From NCBI GenBank assembly GCA_029817715.1, contig JARUPY010000605.1:744001-808000 (forward strand): a DNA stretch of 64,000 bases, given 5' to 3'. Source of the DNA: Melastoma dodecandrum (Eukaryota > Streptophyta > Magnoliopsida > Myrtales > Melastomataceae). The position numbers and the translations under genes were made by a program. Within the stretch, counting starts at the first letter, position 1; the number at the start of each line of letters is the position of its first letter. The notes beneath the pieces were generated by a model, which was not told where the DNA came from, did not search any database, and saw nothing but the letters and a program-made list of their open reading frames with translations. Below are positions 24,186 to 35,299 of the stretch, piece by piece.

Positions 24186-24499
24186 AAGGTTGACGAGGGG
24201 AGTTCCGTTAGTTCATTGGATCGGGCTTTTTATCACAACGATAGTACAATGTTCGTTGGACCTGTTTTTTTTCCGGGAATAAAAACGAAGTATCTCGATA
24301 TGCGTAATCCAATCGTAGGCTCTTGGCCTTGTAGGTGACGTCTCCCCGACTGTCACGAGAAGCATCTGATCCGGACATTCCCATGATCATTACAACCTCG
24401 GCCCAGACAAAACTCGGTCGATCCGATCCGACTTGGAAATAGACAAAACAGTGCCCTTTCCTCCCCTCCCTCCTCTCCCCCCCCCCCCCCCGGATCGCC
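24186..24499. other. Short intergenic region with poly-C leader
   Basis: Holds the KAS 3' end and the leader of the LBP-like gene. A C-run (about 24478-24490) lies just before the ATG. No other feature. Confidence 0.5.
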
Positions 24500-26871
24500 A
24501 TGAGACCCAAAACCCACCTCCCCGCTGGCGTCATCGGCGTCTCCTTCCTCTTGAGTTGCCTGATCTTCCCCTGTTCATCGTTGCCCCGCTCCTCTGAACA
24601 GTCCCAGGCCTTCACGTCGATCCTCGTGCACCAGAAAGGGCTCGACTTCGTCAAGGACCTCCTGGTCAACAAGGCTGTCTCCTCTTCCCTCCCCATTCGA
24701 CTGCCCACGATCGAGAAGTACCAGAAGATTCCCTTCGTGGGTAACGTAAGGATGGTCCTGTCCGAGATCACTATTTACAAGCTCGACGCCCCTGACTCTT
24801 ACATAAGGCCCGGGGATGCCGGGGTCGCCATTATTGCTTCCGGGACCACCGGGGACATCAGCATGAGGTGGAATTATAGTTACAGTACCTGGCTTCTGCC
24901 TGTTGAGATTACTGACAAGGGGAGTGCCAGAGTCAAGGTGGGGGTTTTTGTCCGAGGGAGGAGTTAATTTATTGATTGGTTGGTTGATGGATGGATGGTG
25001 TTGAGTTTTGGAGGATTGAATTTGGGTTGACTTTGATTGATTGTGGTTTGACCTCCATCTATGGATTGTGTTATGATTAGAGTGAAAACTGGATTGGTTT
25101 TTTTAGGACTAAAGCAGCGATGGTGGTGATTCTTGTAGCTTGGAATTGTTCTGGATTAAGGGGAATCGGTTTGCTGATTCTGTGATTCTGACGGGTAATG
25201 CCGGTCTGTGTTCAAGGTTAAAGGCATGGAAGTGGGGATCACCGTGGGATTGGAGACCCGCGAGGGGAGCTTGAAGCTTACTCTTTTGGATGGGGGTTGT
25301 CATGTGCGCGATTTATCAATAGAGTTGGATGGAGGCGCGTCTTGGCTTTATCAAGGGTATGCTCTTGGTTAACTTGCTTTCGTGATGTGGTTTCCAATTC
25401 ATGTGGTTGATTGTTGGAACATCTTCCAGTTCCTCTTACAATGAAACAGTCGGTTCATGCCAGTTGGTGACATCACGAGGATCAGCGTCATACCTCGTTT
25501 CATTCATTTGCTTTGCATCCTCTCCTTGCCTTCATATATGCTCGTGTGTCTTGGCAGGATGGTGGATGCGTTTGATAAGAAAATAAGGTCATTAATAGAA
25601 AGTGCCATCACCAGCAAGCTAAAGGAAGGAATATCAAAGCTTGATTTGCTTCTCCGGTCCATTCCAAAAGAAGTTTATATAGGCAGCGACGTTTCCTTGA
25701 ATGTGACCATTGTCAATGACCCTCAACTGAGCAGTTCATCTATTGGATTTCAAGTTAATGGGCTATTCATGTCGCGGATTGGGGTCCCTGTTCCAGATTA
25801 CTATGTGAGGAAACCGTACCTTGCGGTTTCATGTAGAGACCCGGCCAAAATGCTTGGTATTTCGCTCGATGAGGCTGTCTTCTTGTCCGCATCATCTTTA
25901 TACTACAACGTGAGTCCTTTTCTAACTGTTTTTGTTTTGCCTTTGCTGTATTCAAGAACATACTTTTGCATCACCTTGTTCAACCAGAGATTCTTTTGGT
26001 TGATGCAAGAATCATTCAATCTGACCATGCTGGTGTTCAACTGTGGTTGCTAAATCAGAGGTTTTTTACTGGCCTAGGCAAATTTTATGCATTGGATCGT
26101 TGATAAAATTCCAGATCAGTCACTTCTAAATACCGCTGGCTGGAGATTTATCATTCCTCAACTGTACAAGCAGTATCCGGACGATGCTATGAACTTGAAT
26201 ATTTCGTTATCATCTCCTCCGGACGTGCATATCTCAGAAAACAATTTTGGCGCCTCTGTGTATGCTGATTTTGTAATCAATGTCATTGAAGCTGGGAAAT
26301 CAATACCGGTAGCATGTATCTCGTTGGTGAGTAGTCCCGCCCTTCTATTTAGTTACTGGCTAGTATCCATGTGACAGTGCTCTCTTGGCGACATCACTCT
26401 TGTTCTGATTTTTTGGTTTTCTTTTCTTTGGTTTAGGTGATTCGTGGTTCTGGTACTATTAAGGTCGTGGGGAACAACCTTGCCGGAAGTTTGAAGTTGA
26501 GTGATTTTACGATGTCCCTGAAGTGGAGTAATATCGGCAATCTACGCTTGTTCTTAATTCAGGTGACCGCAAGAGAACTTTTAGTGATCCGTGTTCTTTT
26601 GACCTATGCAGCTGAATCATGATACTATCATTTCTTTCTGCAGCCTGTGATGTGGACGATCATCGAGACCGTGTTCCTGCCTTACGCAAACTCTCACCTA
26701 GGCAAAGGATTCCCGCTACCAATCATCCATGGTTTTACTCTTCGAAATGCCGAAGTGACCTGTTCTGACTCACAGCTCACGGTTTGCGGCGACGTATCAT
26801 ATTCTGAATCGACCAACCTGAAACGACTGATGATTCCCCTTTTCTGGCCAAGCAATACATATACGGCTTAG
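24500..26871 (+). CDS. BPI/LBP family (lipopolysaccharide-binding-like) protein
   Basis: Six exons: 24500-24937, 25217-25356, 25558-25909, 26078-26326, 26437-26562, 26644-26871; 510 residues, phases consistent. Seen: a signal peptide (about 1-28), an N-terminal lipid-binding barrel opening with the family-typical QKGLDFVKDLLVNKAV, and a second barrel with PDQSLLNTAGWRF and the C-terminal region LPIIHGFTLRNAEV. Plant members (Arabidopsis LBR-1/2) bind bacterial LPS and affect PR1 expression; this one is probably secreted or in the endomembrane system. Length matches the plant family. Ligand binding is not shown by sequence. Confidence 0.93.
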
Positions 26872-27800
26872 GCAATAGACTACCCCCCCTCCCCCCCTCC
26901 ACTCTGACCCTGTAGAAGAGAAGAATGGAAAGATCAGTCCGGAAGAGCACAGATGAATTTGTGGTCTTGGGTCTTGTAAATGAGCAGCAGATGAATGTAA
27001 ATAAGTATCGGTTTCTGCTGTTGTTGTATCCCCATCACATTTGTTTGTTACTATTAAAAGATTGAACCTTTTCTGCTTGATAGTTTGGATAAACCAAAAC
27101 CGAGAAACTACAAGTGAACGTTGTCCTTTAAAAAGAGACTTTTTCCTGTGTGAAGTCGACTTCTTTAAAGGATGACTTACCTCTAACCTCATAAATAAAA
27201 CTCATCCCAACTCGGTACACAACCGTCACCGGACCAAAAAACCCACGAAAATTGTTCCTGGGGTTGTCGGGCATATGGCTGATGATGGGGTTCGCAGTGC
27301 CCATTGGCTCTTATAATTTCCACATATCAAGCAACTTTGTGGCAGCCTCACCTAGTCCCAGGCGAACACTGCAATACTGGCGCTCTTGGGAAAGCCCAAC
27401 CCAAAAACTAGTTCGAAGGTTAGAGTGCCTATTGACCCTTATATAGCCCACATCAGCATCCCATACTACCAATGTGGGACTATTTCCACATTCCGCCCCC
27501 GGACTGAAGAGGAGTAGAGGCCTCGATTTTTAGCATGAGTGATGTTGGGGGACCGAGAAGGTCATTTTGTTTGTTGTATGTTGAAAAGGGTACAGTGGAT
27601 CTTGAAAAGGGTCGTAACACAAATGGTAACAAAATAAAAAATCCTAAAAAGAAAAATAACCCAATATATAAGTCTAGCATGCTGCTTCCTCTATTGTCGA
27701 TTGGTTTTAAAGTGAAAATTCGTTTGACTTCTATATTGGATTTGTTATTTGGACCGGTCTAGAGTTATTTCTCTGTGTAGTTGGTCCTTCGTATTTACTT
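26872..27800. other. Intergenic DNA, possible LTR-like fragment
   Basis: After the LBP 3' end, 27240-27490 contains a promoter-like stretch (CTTATATAGCCCACATC, then ACCAATGTGGGAC) of the sort found in plant LTR fragments. No coding sequence or paired terminal repeat was found. Confidence 0.35.
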
Positions 27801-27807
27801 GTCAATA

Positions 27808-28389
27808 TTAACATTGAAAGGGGAAACATATGAGCTGAGGAATGATCTTGTTGTGCGGCCTTTCCAGACGAACCACGCAGACGCACTGAGGGCAAAACAG
27901 CTTATGACCGAGGTCAGTTATTTGAAATAACTTTGCTCCTTTGTTCGGATTACTGATTTTGGAAGTGGAGTTACTGGCATTGAGAAAGTATTTGCTAACA
28001 TGGAGGCAATGAATGGTCTTCATTTCATTGTTTACCTCCTTTTATGCCCAACAAGACATAAGAATGAGCCATAATTCTGGATACTAAACAAGAGAGCGGC
28101 TATTGGTTTAATACGTTCTTGCAACAAATATCTGGGTTAAGAGTCTTCTGGGTTAATTTGCGCTTGAATCCCAAGTGGGAGTGCTAGTGAATTATATCTT
28201 CCTTTTTGCAGGCTACGTTCTTAAATGATGATATAAGCACAGAGCATGCTCAACCACATGGACATACTCATATATTTGAGGTTTGACCAGAACTCGATTG
28301 GCTCAAACTGAAGTTTATCTGCTTGCAGATCATTTAAGGAACGAAACCGCACTGCTCACCCATTTCTCATCACGATACATCATCTCGAG
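27808..28389 (+). pseudogene. tRNase Z (short form) pseudogene fragment
   Basis: Three pieces line up in order with short-form plant tRNase Z, the endonuclease that trims tRNA 3' ends. Piece 1 (27808-27912) reads GETYELRNDLVVRPFQ and jumps directly into HADALRAKQLMTE, skipping the family's SQGYV and FTGDT blocks. Piece 2 (28212-28280, after a TTTTTGCAG acceptor) reads ATFLNDDISTEHA then HGHTHIFE. Piece 3 (about 28329-28389) contains NETALLTHFSSRY but with a frameshift and in-frame stop at its start. The N-terminal HxHxDH zinc-site exons are missing from this interval. Non-functional by these breaks. It has kept an intron (27913-28211), so it derives from DNA, not from a retrocopied mRNA. Family call is by recalled motifs. 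Confidence 0.75.
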
Positions 28390-28766
28390 AGATCTATTTT
28401 CATTTCACTATCCTTGAGTTTTGTGGTATTTTGGGACATCGAGCTTATGTGAATCCGATTCATGTAGGACATCCGAGGAGCCACAGGCAAGCTGCAATCC
28501 AAGGTTTCTGAGAAGGGGAAGACTCTTACAGAAGGCTTCAAATAAGAATACTCAAGATTATTTATGCTTCCATTACTTGAAGCTACTAGTTGTAGTTTGA
28601 GTATATCCTGGTAATGGCCCATGCGCCATTATCATATTTGAAGCTATTGCATATAACATTAGAATCAGCAAATCCAAAACAAGCAGCAAATTTGAACCCA
28701 CACACAACAAGAGGAGAAATTGGAGAAACTCCCAGTCCAGAACTGGATCCTCGCGCGCCGTCTTCC
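28390..28766. other. Region between tRNase Z relic and eIF1A
   Basis: Includes the eIF1A 3' side. No further gene seen. Confidence 0.45.
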
Positions 28767-29204
28767 TCAGATTTTGTCGATATCCTCATCCTCGAACTCG
28801 ATGTAGTCATCACCAGCCCCATCATCCTCCTCGTCGAGCCCACCAGCAATACCCTCGTTAAGCCTCGTGCTGTCCGGCAACTCCCCGTAGGCCTTGAGCA
28901 GCCTGGCCTCGTCCGGCATGTACTTGAGGATGACGTCCGCCTTGTCATCCTGGTAGTCCCTGAGGCCGACGAGTATGATGTCCCCGGCGGCGATCCAGAC
29001 CTTCTTGTGCATCTTGCCGCGGATGTGGCAGAGGCGCTTGGTGCCGTCGATGCACATGGCCTCGCATCGGCCGTTGCCAAGCATGCGCTGGACCTGGGCG
29101 TACTCCTGGCCGTCCTCCTTGAAGACGAGCTCGCGCTTCTCGTCGTCGGCCTCGTTCTTCCCCCTCTTGCGATTCTTCCCTCCCTTTCCCTTGTTCTTCG
29201 GCAT
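28767..29204 (-). CDS. Translation initiation factor eIF1A
   Basis: Single exon, 145 residues. eIF1A binds the 40S A site and helps scanning and start-codon choice. Seen: a basic N-terminal tail ([20 protein letters not shown]), the OB-fold with [26 protein letters not shown] and [15 protein letters not shown], and a strongly acidic C-terminal tail ending [10 protein letters not shown]. Length equals the plant family. Complete, intronless in the coding part. Confidence 0.97.
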   Translation of the reverse strand: MPKNKGKGGKNRKRGKNEADDEKRELVFKEDGQEYAQVQRMLGNGRCEAMCIDGTKRLCHIRGKMHKKVWIAAGDIILVGLRDYQDDKADVILKYMPDEARLLKAYGELPDSTRLNEGIAGGLDEEDDGAGDDYIEFEDEDIDKI

Positions 29205-29479
29205 GGGTTAGGGTTAGGGTTCGATCGAGAATTTGGGGGCAATTCGATGCGCCGATGAGGAGCAGAGAGCGAGCCGCCAAGACCTTACGCCGTCGTTTCA
29301 GGATGGAATAGCTGTTTCCGCGCGCACACATATATATAGTGTTAGCTAGTTGTAAATCTCGGGCTTCGGCCCAGCACTAAATAAGAGTGGATCCGATTAG
29401 GGCTTCCTTCGATTCAAGCAGTTCATCGCAATCCGTCACGGCGGGAGCAAGCGAGGAGGTGAGGGGCAAAGAGAGGAAG
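29205..29479. promoter_or_regulatory. Shared upstream region of eIF1A and TAF6 with telo-box
   Basis: The start codons of eIF1A (minus) and TAF6 (plus) are 275 bases apart. Immediately before the eIF1A ATG (29205-29222) the minus strand reads AACCCTAACCCTAACCC, a double telo-box, a known element of plant translation-machinery promoters and leaders. A TATATATAG word lies near 29330. The region runs in frame into TAF6 (29387-29479 is open). Confidence 0.6.
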
Positions 29480-32400
29480 ATGAGCATCGTCCCCAAGGAG
29501 ACCATCGAGGTGATCGCGCAGAGCATCGGCATCGGCAACCTCTCGCCCGACGCCGCCCTTGCCCTCGCCCCCGATGTCGAGTACCGTATGCGCGAGATGA
29601 TGCAGGTAAATCCTCACTTTCTACTGTTCTCGTCATCGGTTTTCTCCGTTGAGTTTTGTCTTCTTGGGTTTATGACGCGTCTGCTTTTTTATGCCTGGTG
29701 GTGGAACCACTTAGGAAGCGATCAAGTGCATGCGTCATTCGAGGAGGACCGTTCTAACGGTCGACGACGTGGATGGAGCCTTGAGCTTGAAGAACGTCGA
29801 GGTAATGAGGACAGAATCTTCGTTTCGAGGAATTGCTCGATTCTTTTTTTGGCGTTCTTTGTTCTGCTTGGCGCGCTTTTGGTTTTCGTGGAATGCAACT
29901 GGGCGACGGTGATATTTATCGGCAAGCTTTGTTTGGTTCTTTCAGCCTGTGTATGGTTTTGCTTTTGGGGGACCTCTGAAGTTCAAACACGCGATTGGAT
30001 ATAAAGACCTGTTCTACGTCGATGACAAGGATGTCGATCTCAAAGATGTGAGGATCTCTTGATGTTATCTGACGTGCCGTTAATGATCATGATTTGGCTA
30101 GCTGCATTTGCAAGTTACTGTTTCCTTTGTAGGTAATTGAAGCTCCTTTACCTAAAGCACCACTCGACACCTCTGTCCATTGTCATTGGCTGGCGATTGA
30201 AGGTGTGCAGCCTGCTATTCCAGAAAATGCTCCTGTACAAGGTTTGTCTGCATAATTAGCAGCCGATCTTTTTCTTCGCTCCGTTGATCCCGTCTCTGGG
30301 GGATCTCTATTAGATGTCAACTCTCACAAAGCATGATCAGATGGATGCTCACTTTATTTTGTGTCTAGTGCTTGCAGCCCCTGTCGAAGGTAAAAAGCAG
30401 GATCAAAAGGACGATGGTCTTCCAATCGACATTAAACTTCCTATTCGGCATGTATTGTCAAGGGAGCTTCAGGTATGAGGCATGCTCGCATGAAGCGACC
30501 TTTGGTTGAAAATTTTCCATGGTATCTTTAAATGAGAGGACGATAAACAGCATTTTACTTTATGTTTTTCAGCTCTATTTTGAAAAGATTACAGAGTTAA
30601 CCTTGAGAAACCCTGAATCTGCTCTCTTCAAGGAAGCTTTAGTAAGCTTGGCTACTGACTCAGGACTCCATCCACTAGTTCCGTATTTCACCTGCTTTAT
30701 TGCGGACGAGGTATCATTGTGGGTGGAAAGCATGCCTAATTACCTTTCAACCGGTTCTTCAATTAACTTTTATTCTCAATCATGTCAGGTTTCTCGTGGC
30801 TTGAGTGATATACCCCTTCTATTTGCTGTAATGCGTGTTGTTCAAAGTCTCTTCCATAATCCTCATGTCAATGTAGAACCATATGTGAGTTTTCTTCTCG
30901 GTCTATTTTACTTAATCCGTGTAGTTCAATTTAATTCCTATTGCTTATGTTGAAGTCAGTTGATCATGTTTCTTACCTAGCTATGGAATTTTACTTAAGA
31001 CAGAGCATACAAATCTACACAAGCCATTGGGCATTTTTCCATGCATATGGTTTGTGTATCATACTTCGTGTCCCTATTAGACTTTTAAAGATCATTCTTG
31101 TTGTGAGCCCTGACCCTTAGGCATGATCTCCTGCTTCTGTTGTCAGTTACACCAGTTGATGCCGGCTGTTGTCACATGCCTTGTAGCAAAAAGATTGGGT
31201 AAAAGGTTGTCTGACAATCATTGGGAACTCAGGGATTTTGTTGCAACCCTGGTGGCTTCCATATGTAAAAGGTAAGTTTATATGTTTGTTCTCTGGCGAC
31301 GTTTCTCTGCTGACAAACATCATTTTAGATTTTAGATCATTTTCTAGATTTTGTGGTGTTGGTTAGTCTCTGTTTATTGGAGTTGCCAGGACTTTATACG
31401 TTCATTTAGCTTGGCCAGATGATAAATCCACAATTTTTTTTTTTTGGCTTGGCGTGAGCTTTTAGGTATGCACGGACATATAGTACTCTGCAGAGCCGGC
31501 TTACAAAGCAATTAGTCAATTCATTCTTGAATCCAAAACACGTGTTGCCTACACATTATGGTGCAATCCAAGGCTTGGCAGCACTGGGGCCAAATATGGT
31601 ATCATTTTCACCGATGCTAACTGCCCTTCCAATCATAAAACCTCCCCTATTGGAATTTTTTGTTACCTTTTCTCTGATATGTCATTTGTAGGTTCGGCTT
31701 CTGATACTGCCTAATGTAGAGCAGTATTTGAAACTCCTTGAACCAGAGATGCTCCTGGGAGTACAAACGAGTAAGATAAAAAGGTTTGAAGCTTGGCGTG
31801 TTTACGGGGCTCTGTTGGTGAGTAACTAGTATTTCGCATACCTTTTTGCCTTCTCTGTTATTATGTTTGTTCGGTTTCGCATGATGTCTTGATTGCTTTC
31901 CAGCGAGCTTGTGGCCAATGTGTATATGATCGACTCAAGGTTCTCCCCCCCTTTCCTTCTACTCTACCTGGGCCCCTGTGGAAGTGCAATGCGAGAGTAG
32001 TCACTCCCTTATCTAGTGAGTTTCTTCTTTGAGTATGTCGGTGTTTCCTATGTATGATAGCTAAAGCAAAATGGAGCAATAACTCCAATGATAACATCAT
32101 GCAAATGTATTTTAACAGCAATTTCCTTTGTGTGTTACTTTTGTTTTTGCTTTGTGTTGGAAGGTTTGTATCTAATGTCACCATCTTCTGAACACTGAAG
32201 GGAAGCACAAGCTGAACGGAGACCATTTGGAACAACAGTCACCCTCTAAACGAATGGCTATCGATGACTCTGTGACTTCTCCGCCCATAGACTCCATAAC
32301 GGACAATAATAATGCCCCCGGGGAAGCCACTGCTTCAACTGCTTTGTGCAATGCTTCCGAAATAACCGAAAACTCCGGGGAAGCAACGACATCTACCGAT

Positions 32401-32583
32401 GCTGCTGGCAAGGAAGAAGTTAAGGAGAATGGATTTGTTGCCTCAGTGAGAGTCTCAGCTATACACAGACAAATTTGGAAGGACGATCTGGACTCAGGCC
32501 GTCTTCTCATTTCTTTGTTCGAGATGTTTGGTGAAAGCATCCTACCCTTTATTCCTTCCCCAGAAATGAGCATTTTCCTCTAA
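29480..32583 (+). CDS. TAF6: TFIID/SAGA subunit TAF6
   Basis: Twelve exons: 29480-29605, 29715-29801, 29946-30047, 30133-30241, 30369-30472, 30573-30710, 30789-30884, 31147-31271, 31466-31598, 31692-31817, 31904-32015, 32201-32583; 546 residues, phases consistent. TAF6 pairs with TAF9 through its histone fold in the general transcription factor TFIID. Seen: the histone-fold N-terminus [18 protein letters not shown] through the [11 protein letters not shown] segment (about residues 1-70), the linker YKDLFYVDD and [17 protein letters not shown]-repeat segments ([27 protein letters not shown]), a variable acidic linker and the conserved end [12 protein letters not shown] ... [12 protein letters not shown]. 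An in-frame ATG at 29387 would add 31 residues; the MSIVP start fits the family. Confidence 0.95.
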
Positions 32584-34203
32584 CAAAGGTGAGTTCATCA
32601 CTCACTTGATCTGGACTTTCAGCTGGGTGACACGAAGAAAGAGTTTATCTCTTACTTTAGTGTATGCTGATGTGCAGGGCAGTTCCACTTCTATTGCATT
32701 TTACGGCTTTCTACAGTGAACCTTCCTCTTCAGAAACCCTCAGGAAGAACCAAACACACGTCTGTTGGTCGTTGGTGCCAGAGCAACTTTACCCGGTATC
32801 ATCATTAAAGCACAAGCCCCTCCATATCCATCCAACTCTTTGGATTCAAGGTCCAACCGAACTGAACAGCACGGAAGATGGTCTCAGAAACTGAGACCGT
32901 CCCAACGCTTTCAGGAATTCTAGATAGGAAAGGGGTCCGGGGAGCACTTCCCAGTATTGTCCGATCAGTGTTGATAATTTCCTTGGTTGTCAAAGGGGTG
33001 GGTCGTTCAGGGATGGATGTTGTTGCTATGTGAATATTCGAAAAAGAAAATTGGGGGCGGGGTGGATGGAGTGGAATCAATGTATGTGTTTTGGGGGAGT
33101 AAGGAAAGGAGTTAAGATGCCAAATGGTGGAAACGACAGCACCGGGGGGGGGGGGGGGTGAGGGGAGAACACGGCGACACGACAGAGCAGAGACGACAGC
33201 AGCAGGATTTTCCCTTTCAACGTTCAAAGAAGGTGTTTGTTTACGATGGGATCCGAGAAAAGGGGCGAGGGAGAGCCTCGAGATCAATAAGCCCCAAATA
33301 CTGGGGCGTTAATAGCAGCTATCTCTATCTATCTATCTGTATCTGTGGGTGTGTGACCTGTCTTGTCCTTGGGGACAACATCTGTTTGTCTAGAGATGTC
33401 AACTCCTCCCATCACTAAACCCAGCGACCCATCACTGAGTGTCTCCCTCGCCCTTTTTCTTAATTTTCCCAGATGGTAGTCTGTCGCATAATCAATTTAT
33501 GTTTTTGATATTAAAAAGGAGGTAACAGAAACTTTGTAGTTTGTGAGGATAATAAATGTTTGTATTTTTTTTTTAAATTAAGTCTAGGGAGGAGGGAGGG
33601 ATGCGATAGACGAATTCAAAAATCTACACACACTCACTTACGGAGGGGTCAAACTGCAATTCCAAGGTTGTTTTAATTACTCTTGTTGTTCCAACCCCTC
33701 CTCCTCCTTTTCCTCGCTCTTTGTCAAATGCTTAAACAAATGCCTACCTGACTTTTTCACCCCCTCTCGCACGTACCTTTTTAAAAATTAAATTAAAAAT
33801 GAATAAAAAATTATATAGAAAAGGGTTTTAATAAAATAAATAAGAAAGGGGGTGTGATTTTTTTTTTAATTCAATGGGGGGATTGGAAGAAGGATGGATG
33901 GGAACTGAGAATGATAGGCAATTTTAGGGTTTAGTGGGGGGGGTGGGGTTGTGATTGATTGGTTGTCCCAACCACCACCACCACCACCCCCGGCCTCAAC
34001 TCAATTATGTATTAAGAAACCCAACTCCCCCTTAATTCATGCACTCCTCCTTCACAAAAAAGAATTATGTTAATATGAGGAGGAGGAGGAGGAGGAAGGC
34101 CTTTAAAGAGACAACGTAGACAGGAACAAATCCCAGACCGAATGCCGTACGCAGCGTTTCCAAATCGGCAAAAAGTTTGATAGATACGATAAAAACTTGT
34201 ATA

Positions 34204-34241
<38 letters not shown>

Positions 34242-35266
34242 GAAAATGTTGCAGAACAGCAACAATAGTAGAGGAATGGCTGTGTGCCTTATAAATCATT
34301 GACTTTTTCTCTTTTATAATTTTTGGTTAGAGGAGAAATTATTTTATCACAGAAAGTGTGTGTGTGTTGGGGGGGGGGACAAAACAACTCCCAGACAAAC
34401 CTGAGAAACAAAAAAAAGGAAGGAAAGAACGGAGAAAGAAGGAGGGGGTGGGGGGCGTTTTGTCTTTTCTTTTGCCTCTTTCAAAAAATGAAAGAGTCTT
34501 CCCATCGCATCGCTTCTACCAATATTCATAATATAAATGTAGATAATTCGGAATTACCCAACGCCCGCCTATATTAAACAACTAAATATCATAAACATAA
34601 TGGAAAGACGATCTCTCTCTCTCTCTCTCTTTATGTCTCACCCTCGTCATCCTTGGACTTACCTACAAACCCCATCTTTTCCTTTCTTCATTATTTCCTC
34701 CTTCCTCTCTCAAAAGATGCCTTTGCCTTCACCCTCCATTATTTGGTTACTCTCAAGGGGAAGGAGGAAAACCAGACCATGAAGAAGAAGAAGAAGAAGA
34801 AGAAGAAGAAGAAGAAGAGCTGAAGTGAGAAGGGAAGGGGAGGAGGGGGGAGGGAGGCTGATGATTTCTATTTTATTCCACAACTCAAACAAAAAAAAGA
34901 AAACCAAGGGAGAGAGGCATACATGGGGGAAGTCCAGGCAAAACAGAAACCAAGTTCTCTTTTTTTTTTTCTCTTCATTCTCCGTTTTCTCCTCCTCCCC
35001 TCCATTTTGTTTTTCGTATGTTTACCCCATTTCTTTTTCTTTTTTTCCAAGTTGTGTAAGAAGGAATTAGGAGGTGAAAGCGAGGTTTGTGTGATGGTCT
35101 CATGGCCCCTGCAGCTAAGCAATACATGGTGTTGAGATCTTATTTGCTCCCTTCCCCTCTCTGGGCACAACTCAAGAAACTATTATTATCATTATTATTA
35201 TTAAAGGGAGAAAAGAGAAAGTGGGTGTCTAGTCGACAGTACTTCTATTGGGTCTCCCAGCTCCGA

Positions 35267-35299
<33 letters not shown>

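Noticed and set aside
29207..29222. Interstitial telomere repeat
   Set aside because: Only two and a half units at a promoter; a telo-box is the simpler reading.
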